Below are positions 18,813 to 26,779 of a DNA stretch of 64,000 nucleotides, in pieces. The notes beneath the pieces are model-generated. The model saw only the letters and a program-made list of their open reading frames with translations. It was not told where the DNA came from and made no database searches. Source of the stretch: Desulfovibrio sp. JC022 (GTDB lineage Bacteria; Desulfobacterota; Desulfovibrionia; Desulfovibrionales; Desulfovibrionaceae); the NCBI RefSeq assembly GCF_010470665.1, contig NZ_VOPZ01000012.1, positions 1 to 64,000 of the forward strand. Direction: 5' to 3'. A program made the translations under genes and the position numbers. The number at the start of each line of letters is the position of its first letter. The stretch's first letter is position 1.

Positions 18813-20327
18813 ATGCGAAAGAGAGCAGATTTAAAATTAATGTATGTACTCATGGCAGTGACGCTACTTTTGTTCACGGGGTGTGCTCCCAAGAAAAACC
18901 CTGAGCAACTACGCGCTTTCAATGTCGAAGGCGATATCAAATTTACTTCTGGAAATGCAGACCTACTGCCTCCGACAGCCGGGAAAACAAAAGTAATAGC
19001 ATTGCCGACTCTAAGCGGGACTCTTTCACTTGATGATGCAATTGCGTACGCTATGACCCATAACCTTGATGCAGCTGTTTCCAAGGAAGAAGAGAATGTG
19101 CAGCGTGAGATGGAAACAGCGGCCATGCTTCGTATGCTGCCTTCTCTGATTGCCAATGCCGAACGTAGCTGGAAGTCCCAGCACGTTCCCAGCAAATCCG
19201 TGAACTACTCCACAGGGGAAGAATCCTTAGCCCCATCCATTTCTTCCGAGCTTGAAACCAGTACCGAAAGTGTTGAACTTTCATGGGATTTGCTTGATCT
19301 GGCCGTGAACGTCAACCGCTGGAGACAGGCCGGAGACCGGGTTCAGATGCGCAAGTTGCAGATGCAGCGCGTGAAACAAAATCTTGCCCTTGACGTTACC
19401 GGAGCTTACCTGCGGGCTGTAGTAGCCAAAGAGGCAGCTAAGCAGGCTGAAACTGTCATGAAATATGCTCTCGAACGTCAGGAGATAATTGAAAAACAGA
19501 TGGAGATGAATCATATTCCCAAAGTTGATGGTCTGCAGAGCAGTATTGACATCGCGGAACTCATGATCCGTCTCACAAGATATTCAGACGAGTACAAGGC
19601 CGCCAAGACCGAACTGGCCAGATTGATGGGCCTTTCCCCCTCCACTCCTTTTGAACTCAAGGGAGTAGATTTTTTAGCGATTCCTGGACCGATCCGCATA
19701 GACTCTGAAGATCTTGACCGCGAAGCTCTCCTAAACCGTCCGGAGCTTTTCGAACTAGATCTGGAAGAGAAAATTTCAGCCAAGGAAGCTGAAATATCCA
19801 TCATGCGCATGTTTCCAGCACTTACTCCTTTTGCGCGTTATCAGCATGATGACAACAAATACCTGACCCGTCATGACTGGTTTGTTTCCGGTCTGCGTCT
19901 TTCCTGGGATCTGCTTTCCATTCCGCAATCAAGTGCCGACCACAGCTCAGCACTTGCAAGAAGCAAGTTGATCCAAAAAAGACGAATGAATATGGCTATG
20001 GCCGTTCTTACCCAGCTCAGGCTGGCCACGATTGAGTATGACAACTATCTGCGTCAGGTCGAGCAGGCTTATGAACTGGAGAACCTGCGTGAAGAACTTG
20101 CCAGAGAAGTTCACTTGCAGGTTGAAAATGGAAGACTCAAAGAAAGCACCCTGCTCAATGCAGACCAGCTCTTTATTGTTGCCCACAGGGCGCGTTTAAC
20201 AGCTTATGCAAGGCTCATGACTGCCCGTCAGCGCATCCTGAACAGTCTCGGTCGCGATTGGGACGAACATGGTAAAGAGATCGCCTTTACCAGCGATGAA
20301 CTGTCCGTTCCTCTGACCGCAAAGTAA
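18813..20327 (+). CDS. TolC-like outer-membrane efflux lipoprotein
   Basis: 504 residues. The lipobox LLFTGC gives a lipid-anchored Cys24. The mature part holds two TolC-type halves rich in long amphipathic helices, with motifs such as LSLDDAIAYAMTHN in the first half and the second starting near 'LNRPELFELDLEEK'. Proteins of this family form the trimeric outer-membrane duct of type I and efflux machines. The start at 18813 is chosen because AAGGGA sits seven bases upstream; an in-frame TTG at 18795 has none. The gene follows the adhesin by 51 bases without a terminator, so it is probably the duct for that adhesin. Confidence 0.85.
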   Translation: MRKRADLKLMYVLMAVTLLLFTGCAPKKNPEQLRAFNVEGDIKFTSGNADLLPPTAGKTKVIALPTLSGTLSLDDAIAYAMTHNLDAAVSKEEENVQREMETAAMLRMLPSLIANAERSWKSQHVPSKSVNYSTGEESLAPSISSELETSTESVELSWDLLDLAVNVNRWRQAGDRVQMRKLQMQRVKQNLALDVTGAYLRAVVAKEAAKQAETVMKYALERQEIIEKQMEMNHIPKVDGLQSSIDIAELMIRLTRYSDEYKAAKTELARLMGLSPSTPFELKGVDFLAIPGPIRIDSEDLDREALLNRPELFELDLEEKISAKEAEISIMRMFPALTPFARYQHDDNKYLTRHDWFVSGLRLSWDLLSIPQSSADHSSALARSKLIQKRRMNMAMAVLTQLRLATIEYDNYLRQVEQAYELENLREELAREVHLQVENGRLKESTLLNADQLFIVAHRARLTAYARLMTARQRILNSLGRDWDEHGKEIAFTSDELSVPLTAK

Positions 20328-20374
20328 CAATTAAATAATATAAATAAGACCCACACATTGGAGGATGCTGGGAA

Positions 20375-21142
20375 ATGAACCCACGCATTAAATATATTTG
20401 TGCTAAAATGCAGACTGCTCTTCTGGCTGTCTGCATTTTGCTGTTTTGCTCAGTCTCAGCTTTTGCGCAGAAACCTGCAACTGGCGAAATCCCCATTGTA
20501 CTTGCTCCCCGACATGAATCAGTGCTGGCAGCAGAAATTGGTTCAAGGGTAATTAAGATATATAAAGAATTCGGCCAGTCTTTCCGTAAGGGTAATACCC
20601 TGATCAGACTGGACAACGGGCCTGCCGAACTTGACGTGCGTAAAGCTCAGGCCCAGCTTGATCGCGCTAGTAAGGAATTTGAGATTACGCAAGATTTGTT
20701 CAAAACTAAATCAGTATCCATTCTTGAACTTGAAGAGGCTCGTTCCAAACAGACAGTAGCCACGGTCGACCTTGTCATTGCTAAACAGAAACTTAGTCGC
20801 TGCACTGTCCATGCTCCGTTCAGCGGACGGGTTTCCAAACTTGAAATACATACGCATGAATGGGTCGAAGTAGGCCAGCCACTCATTGACATTGTTGATG
20901 ATTCAGTGCTGCTTGCAAAGTTCCTGCTCCCTTCCTCAATGTATGAGAATGTCAAAATAGACAGTGCAGCCCATGTATCCATTCAGGAAACCGGGAAGTC
21001 ATACACTGGCAGAATATCTCATATAGGGGCGGAGATTGATCCCTCCAGCCGTTCTTTTGAAGTTTATGCTGAAATAAAAAATACATCCGGAGAATTGCGT
21101 GGAGGAATGCGCGGCGCGATCCGGATCATTCCCGAGAATTAA
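20375..21142 (+). CDS. Periplasmic adaptor (HlyD/MFP family), short form
   Basis: 255 residues with a signal peptide ending at SAFA-Q near residue 29. The lipoyl-like half motif appears as 'VLAAEIGSRVIKIYKEFGQ', followed by a helical hairpin of about 60 residues, the second lipoyl half ('CTVHAPFSGRVSKLEIH') and a short beta-barrel. It is at the lower size limit for this family and lacks the membrane-proximal extension. Such adaptors bridge inner-membrane partners and TolC. It lies between the TolC-like gene and the GAF-adaptor gene, with only three bases to the latter. Confidence 0.85.
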   Translation: MNPRIKYICAKMQTALLAVCILLFCSVSAFAQKPATGEIPIVLAPRHESVLAAEIGSRVIKIYKEFGQSFRKGNTLIRLDNGPAELDVRKAQAQLDRASKEFEITQDLFKTKSVSILELEEARSKQTVATVDLVIAKQKLSRCTVHAPFSGRVSKLEIHTHEWVEVGQPLIDIVDDSVLLAKFLLPSSMYENVKIDSAAHVSIQETGKSYTGRISHIGAEIDPSSRSFEVYAEIKNTSGELRGGMRGAIRIIPEN

Positions 21143-21145
21143 ATC

Positions 21146-22507
21146 ATGCAACACGACACTTCTTCTGCCACCGCGCTCAAGGTTGTCAGTCTGCTGCACC
21201 AGTTGGTGCTGGAGGCTGTTCTAGCTAAATCCGAACAGGAACTTGTTTTCAGAATGCTCAACCGCAGCATTGGACTTTGCCATTATGATCGGGCGCTTTT
21301 TTTTCGTTTTGATTCCTTATCTCCTTCACTAAGTGGAATTTCTGGACAAAGTGAAGTAAACAAGAATTCAGAAAAAGCTGCACAATGGATTTCCATGATC
21401 AAGGAGCTGGAATCCAGAAATAAAATCAGCATTATCAGCAAAGATAGTTTTACAAAAAATGCTCTGGAAAGCTGGGAAGATTACATTAAAATAAGCGGCG
21501 GAATTTCTGTGCTCTGGATGCCCATACGGGCGTGGGGCAAGACTGTAGGCGGTATCTGGCTTGAGTGCTGGAACGGGAAGACCTGGTCCGAACAGGAAAT
21601 GAAATTACTTTCCCCTCTTACCATGGGCTACGGCGGCGCCTGGGAAAGATTGCATCCTCAAAGACCTTTTTTCGAAAAATTCAAAGCCCTTGGCAAAAAA
21701 AAACGCTCCATGACATTTTGCCTTTTTTTTATAGTCTTGCTCATGTTCTTGCGTCTGCCTTTACGGGTGGTGGCTCCCTGCGAAGTTGTAGCCAAAGAAC
21801 CACTTGTTGTTACAGCCCCTTTAAACGGGGTTGTGAATGAACTAAAGGTTCGCCCTGGAGATCAAGTTGAAGTAGGGCAACTGTTGTTTGTCTATGACCG
21901 CAGGATGGTAGAAAAAGAACTCAACGTGGCCCGGGAGCAAGTACAAATCATAGAATCCAGCCTTGACCGGGCACGAATGCAGGCCTTTGCTGACCCGCGG
22001 GCACGGTCCGAGATTAAAATTTTTGAACATAGGCTGAAGCAGGAAAACTCTCGGCTGGATTTAGCCCGCTATAATGTTTCGCGTCTTGAGGTACGCTCGG
22101 AAAAAGAGGGAATTGCAGAGATAAGCGATCCCGAAAGATGGCGTGGTCGTCCTGTTTCCATCGGAGAGAGAGTTCTGTCTGTTGTTGATCCGGATAACAC
22201 CCAGATCAGAATACATATTCCTGAAGATGACAACATGCCCTTTGATTTCAAGCGTCCGGCAAAAATTATGCTTAATGTATTTCCTGAAAAAACAATCCCT
22301 GCACTGCTGGATTATGTCGGCAATGAAATATTTTCCAATGCCGATACTCCGGCAGGAGTTCAGGCTGAAGCTGAATGGGTCCAGAAAGAATCTGGAGTTA
22401 AGATCGGGTTGAAAGGAACTGCAATCCTGTACGGAGACAAAGTAAGCTTGGGCTATTGGCTGTTCAGGAAGCCGTGGGCTGCATTCAACAGGTTTCTGGG
22501 GCTTTAG
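21146..22507 (+). CDS. Inner-membrane HlyD-type adaptor with cytoplasmic GAF-like domain
   Basis: 453 residues in three parts. Residues 1-180 look like a GAF-type sensor ('DRALFFRF', 'LWMPIRAWGKTVGGIWLE'). One membrane helix spans about 190-207. The periplasmic part has a lipoyl half (APLNGVVNELKVRPGDQVEVG), a helical hairpin, the barrel and a Trp/aromatic C-terminus (YWLFRKPWAAF). The topology puts GAF in the cytoplasm and the adaptor outside, so a ligand or redox signal could gate export. The gene starts three bases after the previous stop. The fusion is seen directly; the gating idea is inference. Confidence 0.8.
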   Translation: MQHDTSSATALKVVSLLHQLVLEAVLAKSEQELVFRMLNRSIGLCHYDRALFFRFDSLSPSLSGISGQSEVNKNSEKAAQWISMIKELESRNKISIISKDSFTKNALESWEDYIKISGGISVLWMPIRAWGKTVGGIWLECWNGKTWSEQEMKLLSPLTMGYGGAWERLHPQRPFFEKFKALGKKKRSMTFCLFFIVLLMFLRLPLRVVAPCEVVAKEPLVVTAPLNGVVNELKVRPGDQVEVGQLLFVYDRRMVEKELNVAREQVQIIESSLDRARMQAFADPRARSEIKIFEHRLKQENSRLDLARYNVSRLEVRSEKEGIAEISDPERWRGRPVSIGERVLSVVDPDNTQIRIHIPEDDNMPFDFKRPAKIMLNVFPEKTIPALLDYVGNEIFSNADTPAGVQAEAEWVQKESGVKIGLKGTAILYGDKVSLGYWLFRKPWAAFNRFLGL

Positions 22508-22554
22508 GATCTTCCCGACTATGACATCTATCATTTCCAGCATGAGCTTTAAAT

Positions 22555-24684
22555 ATGCTTGATCAAATTGATCCCGATGCTCCTCTGCCTCTTCTGCGAT
22601 CCGATCTCGAAATCCTAATCGGTCCACTTTCTATTGACGGAGCACCAACCTACACTGTGCATGATCCGGTAAAACGCCGTTTTGCCAAAGTTCACTGGGC
22701 CGAAGCTATGGTGCTTGAGAGGCTACGGACTTCTTCCACCCTCAGTTCTCTGCAAAAAAAACTTGAGCGGGAAACAACAGTACGGGTATCTTTACCGGAA
22801 TTGAATATGCTTGTAATTCAAGCTGTAAATTCAGGACTGACCGATTCGACTGCTGTTCTCCCGGTTGAAACGCTAATGCAGCAGGTTAAAGCCCGCAGGA
22901 CCAGCCTCATCAAGTTGCTGGTCAAAAACTATCTATACATCAGGCTTCCTCTTTTCAAACCGGATCTGTTTCTGGATAAAACCCTCGTCATGGCGCGGAT
23001 TTTTGTTTCTACTCCTGCTTTGTGCATATATATGCTGTCTGGATTGATCGGGTTGATTATTCTCTCTCAGAAATGGGAATTGTACCTCACCACCTTTTCA
23101 TATTTTTTCAACCCGCTAGGACTGTTCTGGTATGTGCTTTCAATTGTACTGCTAAAAACGATCCATGAATTTTCTCATGCATATACAGCTAAAAGCGCAG
23201 GCGTCCGGGTGCCGGTCATGGGGATTGCCTTCATTGTGATGTGGCCTGTTGCATTTTGCGACACGACTGATGCGTGGAAAATAAATGATCGGAAAAAACG
23301 GTTCAGAATCGGTGCCGCCGGGGTTGCAACCGAGTTCGTTATCGCCGGACTGGCCCTTTTCGGCTGGGGAATATCGCCGCCGGGAGTGTTTAACAGCATC
23401 TGTTTTGTGGTCTCATCGGTCTCTTTTATTTCAACGCTGGCAATAAACCTGAACCCGGCCATGAGTTTTGACGGCTATTATATGCTTATGGATTTATGGG
23501 GTATCGACAATTTGCGCAGCAGGGCCTTTAACTGCACCCGCTGGCTGTACAGAAAACACCTCTTTGGCGTCGAACAGCCCAACCCGGAGAAAAGGATCAG
23601 CGCCCGCCGCATGACTGGATTTGTGATCTATGCAGCTTATTCATGGATTTACCGGTTGCTGCTTTATCTGGGGATCGCTATATTTGTATACTACAAGTTT
23701 ACCAAGACACTTGGCCTGACTCTTTTCATTATTGAAATATGGTGGTTTGTGCTTGGTCCTATTTTAAAGGAGGTCAAGGCTTTGTTTGGAATGTTATCCC
23801 GTATCCGAATTACACCTGCCATGATTGTGGCTTCCGTTCTGCTTGCCGGAACCGGGCTTTGGGTCGGCCTGCCTCTTGAACGCAGCATAACTCTTCCGGC
23901 TATTGTCGTTTCCAAAAATATGCAGATAGTCTATGTTCCTTTTCCCGGAGTTGTGGATCACATTCATGTCAAAAAAGGTGATATTCTGAAAGCAAACGCC
24001 CAGATTATAAGCTTTTCTTCAGTTGAACTTGAAACAGAGTTTGCGACCCTTGAAGCGGAATTGGAAATTCTGGAATTACAGAAAGGTGATTTGCAGCTGA
24101 ATGAAGAAAAAAAAGTCATGTTACCCCAAAAATTAGAAGAAATCGGAAAGATCATGGCTAGACTTGACGGGGTTCGTGATAGGATGAACGAGCTGAAAAT
24201 TGTTGCTCGGAGCGGCGGAGAAGTTCTCTGGTGGGATGAAACCCTTTACCCGGGAAGACCTGTAAATGAAAAAAGAATTCTAGGGCGTGTAGCCGCCCCA
24301 GAAAAAAAAATTGTGCGGGCTTATGTTAATGAAAACAGTCTCTCCGAAATTCCTGTAAATACAATAGGAACATTTCAGCCAATTTCGATGACACCCGAGA
24401 TTAATGTCATGGTGAAAAGGATCAGTCCGGAACGATCCAGAGACATTGAACACTCAGCTTTGACCTCAATGGCAGAAGGGATGATTCCGGTCGCCCCGGA
24501 TACATCCGGGCGAATGAAAACCGTCGATGCATGGTATTCAATTGAACTTTCCCCGAATGATAGCTCAAAAGACCTGATGCTAGGGGAGAGCGGCATCGTT
24601 CGCCTGAAGACGAAAAATAAATCTCTGCTGATACATTGGGCCCGCATGGTCTATCGTACATTGTTGCGGGAAAGTGGTTTTTGA
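22555..24684 (+). CDS. Membrane M50 (site-2-type) metalloprotease fused to an HlyD-like adaptor
   Basis: 709 residues. The N-terminal ~110 residues form a small cytoplasmic, PqqD-like winged region. Several membrane helices (about 150-435) carry the zinc motif HEFSH (204-208) and the third ligand in NLNPAMSFDGYY (Asp306), the hallmarks of M50 proteases. After the last helix (about 422-438) comes a lipoyl-type half (VVDHIHVKKGDILKANAQI), a helical hairpin and a barrel, as in membrane-fusion adaptors. Similar proteins are annotated as putative peptide zinc metalloproteases in bacteriocin-type loci. It ends the operon that carries the adhesin, TolC-like duct and two adaptors, and no ABC ATPase is present. 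It may process or push the adhesin. Confidence 0.8.
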   Translation: MLDQIDPDAPLPLLRSDLEILIGPLSIDGAPTYTVHDPVKRRFAKVHWAEAMVLERLRTSSTLSSLQKKLERETTVRVSLPELNMLVIQAVNSGLTDSTAVLPVETLMQQVKARRTSLIKLLVKNYLYIRLPLFKPDLFLDKTLVMARIFVSTPALCIYMLSGLIGLIILSQKWELYLTTFSYFFNPLGLFWYVLSIVLLKTIHEFSHAYTAKSAGVRVPVMGIAFIVMWPVAFCDTTDAWKINDRKKRFRIGAAGVATEFVIAGLALFGWGISPPGVFNSICFVVSSVSFISTLAINLNPAMSFDGYYMLMDLWGIDNLRSRAFNCTRWLYRKHLFGVEQPNPEKRISARRMTGFVIYAAYSWIYRLLLYLGIAIFVYYKFTKTLGLTLFIIEIWWFVLGPILKEVKALFGMLSRIRITPAMIVASVLLAGTGLWVGLPLERSITLPAIVVSKNMQIVYVPFPGVVDHIHVKKGDILKANAQIISFSSVELETEFATLEAELEILELQKGDLQLNEEKKVMLPQKLEEIGKIMARLDGVRDRMNELKIVARSGGEVLWWDETLYPGRPVNEKRILGRVAAPEKKIVRAYVNENSLSEIPVNTIGTFQPISMTPEINVMVKRISPERSRDIEHSALTSMAEGMIPVAPDTSGRMKTVDAWYSIELSPNDSSKDLMLGESGIVRLKTKNKSLLIHWARMVYRTLLRESGF

Positions 24685-25025
24685 TTTTTACGAACTGATC
24701 GTTGGGGTTTCTTATATTGAATAAACCAATCTATCCTTTTAATCATACTAGACATATTTTCCCCATCACGAATTGGCGGCATTATTATCGATAGACAAAT
24801 ATAACTAATTAACATTTTGGGAAACAATCTGATCAACAATGTCACCTTGATACCAAAAACAATACTAAAAACATAGTCCATATATAAATTCATAGACTGC
24901 AACAAAATACACATAATTATCGTGATCACAGAAATAAATTCTATAGCATATACATCCTACAAGATCACACCTAATTCCTTCAAAAACACATAAAATCACC
25001 CTATCATCACACAGAAGAAAACCAA
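24685..25025. other. AT-rich spacer after the export operon
   Basis: I see no gene or terminator. A 92-codon minus-strand frame (24651-24929) overlaps the end of the protease gene, has no ribosome site and is rich in Ile/Met as expected from AT-rich DNA. The stretch separates the export operon from mobile-element debris. Confidence 0.45.
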
Positions 25026-25565
25026 TTACACATGGCTAATTCTATCATTACAAATTCTGCCCCTACTGTTCGAAATCTCATTCCCAGAAACCTTTACATT
25101 CCGCCCAAGCATCAACCGCGCAAAATTCTGCGCAACCTGTGTGGCTCCCGGCTCATTCACGCTGAAGAAAATTTTATTGCCGTTATCCTTAACTATGGCT
25201 CCATTCTTCAGCGTGTCGAGTACATTTCCAGAAGAATCCACACGCCAAGTCATTTGATTCAAATTGCGTTGATTAGGATCGGTCACGCACTTGGCCTCTT
25301 CTGCCTGCAACTGAAGCATCTTGGAAATGGACAAAAGCTTCCGTTTATCTTTCCATGCTAAGCTTGAATCTGATTTGAATTGGCTTTGCTTGATCTTCAG
25401 GCTTGAAACTTTTGAGGCTGGGCCAACAAATTCTAGGGAAGGCTGATTTTGAGTCGGCTCCTTCTTTGAACGCAAAATCTGCAAAGCTGTTTCATCGCCA
25501 TTTTCAGCCTTCCATTTCAAGAAATCATTCCAGCGATTGAAAGGTGTTTGCTGCCGCAACTCCGC
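25026..25565 (-). pseudogene. Truncated relaxase, C-terminal third only
   Basis: The reading frame matches residues from about 365 to the end of the relaxase at 1552-3168, about three quarters identical by eye (for example NRWN.FLKWKAENGD, LLSISKMLQLQAEEAK and MTWRVDSSGNVL). The similarity begins abruptly at 25565; upstream codons are unrelated, and no relaxase N-terminus or nicking motif is present. The last ~20 codons diverge as well. It is therefore a broken second copy. Same strand and orientation as the intact gene 22 kb away. Confidence 0.85.
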
Positions 25566-25574
25566 ATTAACCAT

Positions 25575-25742
25575 ATGGCAAGACAGGAACATATTCCAAA
25601 GCTATACAAGAAAGAACTTATGAGAGACATTGAGATGTTCCCAAAAATGCAAAACAAAAAACTTGAACTCGCAAACCATGTTCAAGAAATAGGATTGAAA
25701 AGAGCAGTCGCAATTCCCGAAAATTTGAGCAAGAAGAACTAA
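25575..25742 (+). other. Short unknown reading frame, possibly a decayed gene
   Basis: Fifty-six codons from ATG at 25575 with a Lys/Glu-rich helical composition, but no ribosome site. In the two other plus-strand frames the similar-looking composition continues to about 25827, which suggests a frameshifted remnant. No family is recognised. It starts ten bases from the break in the relaxase copy. Confidence 0.2.
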
Positions 25743-25884
25743 AGACCGCACAATCGATAAAAAAATGCTAAAGGATGGCCCCTCTGCACAATTTTTAACA
25801 CAGATAAACTCATCAAAAGACAAGTAGAATCAAGGAAATACATATAAGCTTAGAAAGTGCGTATCCATCATCAGTAACCTTTCA

Positions 25885-26598
25885 GTGACAGCTGGGGCCA
25901 TTGTAGCCATATTTGGAATAAATGCTTGGAGGAAAGAGATTCAATACAAAAGGAATTCCGAACTTGCCGAAAAATCTCTATTTTTAATTTATGAGGCAAG
26001 GACTGCAATTAAAGCGATCAGGAATTCATTTTCATCTGGCATTGAATATGCTAGTCGAAAAATAAATGATGATGAAGATCCAAAAGCGAAAAGGGCTTTG
26101 GACATGTCATATGTTGTGTTTTCTCGTATCGATAAACAGAGTGAGCTATTCAATGAAATTCGCACAACACGACAACGATGCAGAGTATTATTTGGGGAAG
26201 CAGAGCTTGAATGTTTTGACGATGTGTTTGATATTATCAGAGAGATACAAATAGCCACTAGAAAGCTGGCGCGTCGGTACTGGCCTAAAAATCCTGAGAT
26301 ATTATCCCCCGAGAAAAAGGAAGCCTTTTATGATGAAATGTATGCGTTGGAAGACATCATTTGGGAGACAACTGATGATGAAATAAGTAAAAAATGCAAT
26401 GCATTATCGAAAAAGCAGAAGAATCATTTCGAAAATTTATTTCTCCACCAGCCCCATATCAAGAACTTAGAGGGATGTATGAAAAATTCAACCAGCAGAT
26501 TCAGTCAAATATTTCTGGCAAATTTAAAAAAATCCCCCAAAACCGGGAGAGGACCGGGAGAGATCGGAAAAACAAAAAGTAAAAGGGTGCTAGACTAA
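25885..26598 (+). CDS. Unknown membrane-anchored helical protein, start uncertain
   Basis: 237 residues from a GTG at 25885. A single hydrophobic helix is followed by a basic stretch (AWRKEIQYKRN) and a long charged, mostly helical cytoplasmic part with 'IYEARTAIKAIRN'. The frame stays open upstream to 25828 and the extra codons add hydrophobic residues, so the true helix probably starts earlier. No ATG/GTG/TTG lies there, so the 5' end may be lost. I do not recognise a family. The gene lies between relaxase debris and tRNA-Lys, and its stop codon sits inside the terminator hairpin. Confidence 0.5.
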   Translation: MTAGAIVAIFGINAWRKEIQYKRNSELAEKSLFLIYEARTAIKAIRNSFSSGIEYASRKINDDEDPKAKRALDMSYVVFSRIDKQSELFNEIRTTRQRCRVLFGEAELECFDDVFDIIREIQIATRKLARRYWPKNPEILSPEKKEAFYDEMYALEDIIWETTDDEISKKCNALSKKQKNHFENLFLHQPHIKNLEGCMKNSTSRFSQIFLANLKKSPKTGRGPGEIGKTKSKRVLD

Positions 26599-26611
26599 AC
26601 GTCTAACACCC
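26585..26611 (+). terminator. Terminator overlapping the stop codon of the unknown gene
   Basis: GGGTGCTAGAC (26585-26595) pairs with GTCTAACACCC (26601-26611) with one mismatch around a five-base loop; the TAA stop is at 26596-26598. It also lies 12 bases from the tRNA 3' end on the other strand. Confidence 0.7.
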
Positions 26612-26622
26612 TGTATTTACTG

Positions 26623-26698
26623 TGGTAGGCCACCAAGGACTTGAACCTTGAACCAACGGATTAAGAGTCCGCTGCTCTACCAATTGAGCCAGTGACCC
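26623..26698 (-). tRNA. tRNA-Lys (CTT)
   Basis: The minus strand folds into a full cloverleaf of 76 bases with encoded CCA. The acceptor stem is GGGTCAC/GTGGCCT with wobble pairs, the D arm has GCTCAATTGGTAGAGC, the anticodon loop is CTCTTAA (anticodon at 26663-26665) and the T arm holds GGTTCAAGTCC. Its 3' end faces the mobile-element debris on the left, the side where integrases usually insert islands. Confidence 0.95.
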
Positions 26699-26779
26699 GT
26701 GTCGTGAGAAAAGGATTTAGATATATTCACTGCGGATGTCAATCGGTTTTTCATTTTTTTATTTAAAAAAGGCAACTAA

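Noticed and set aside
24651-24929. 92-codon minus-strand frame after the export operon
   Set aside because: Overlaps the end of the M50 gene and shows only AT-driven composition.
25602-25823. 73-codon minus-strand frame near the relaxase remnant
   Set aside because: Phe/Ser/Cys-rich product typical of random AT-rich DNA, no ribosome site.
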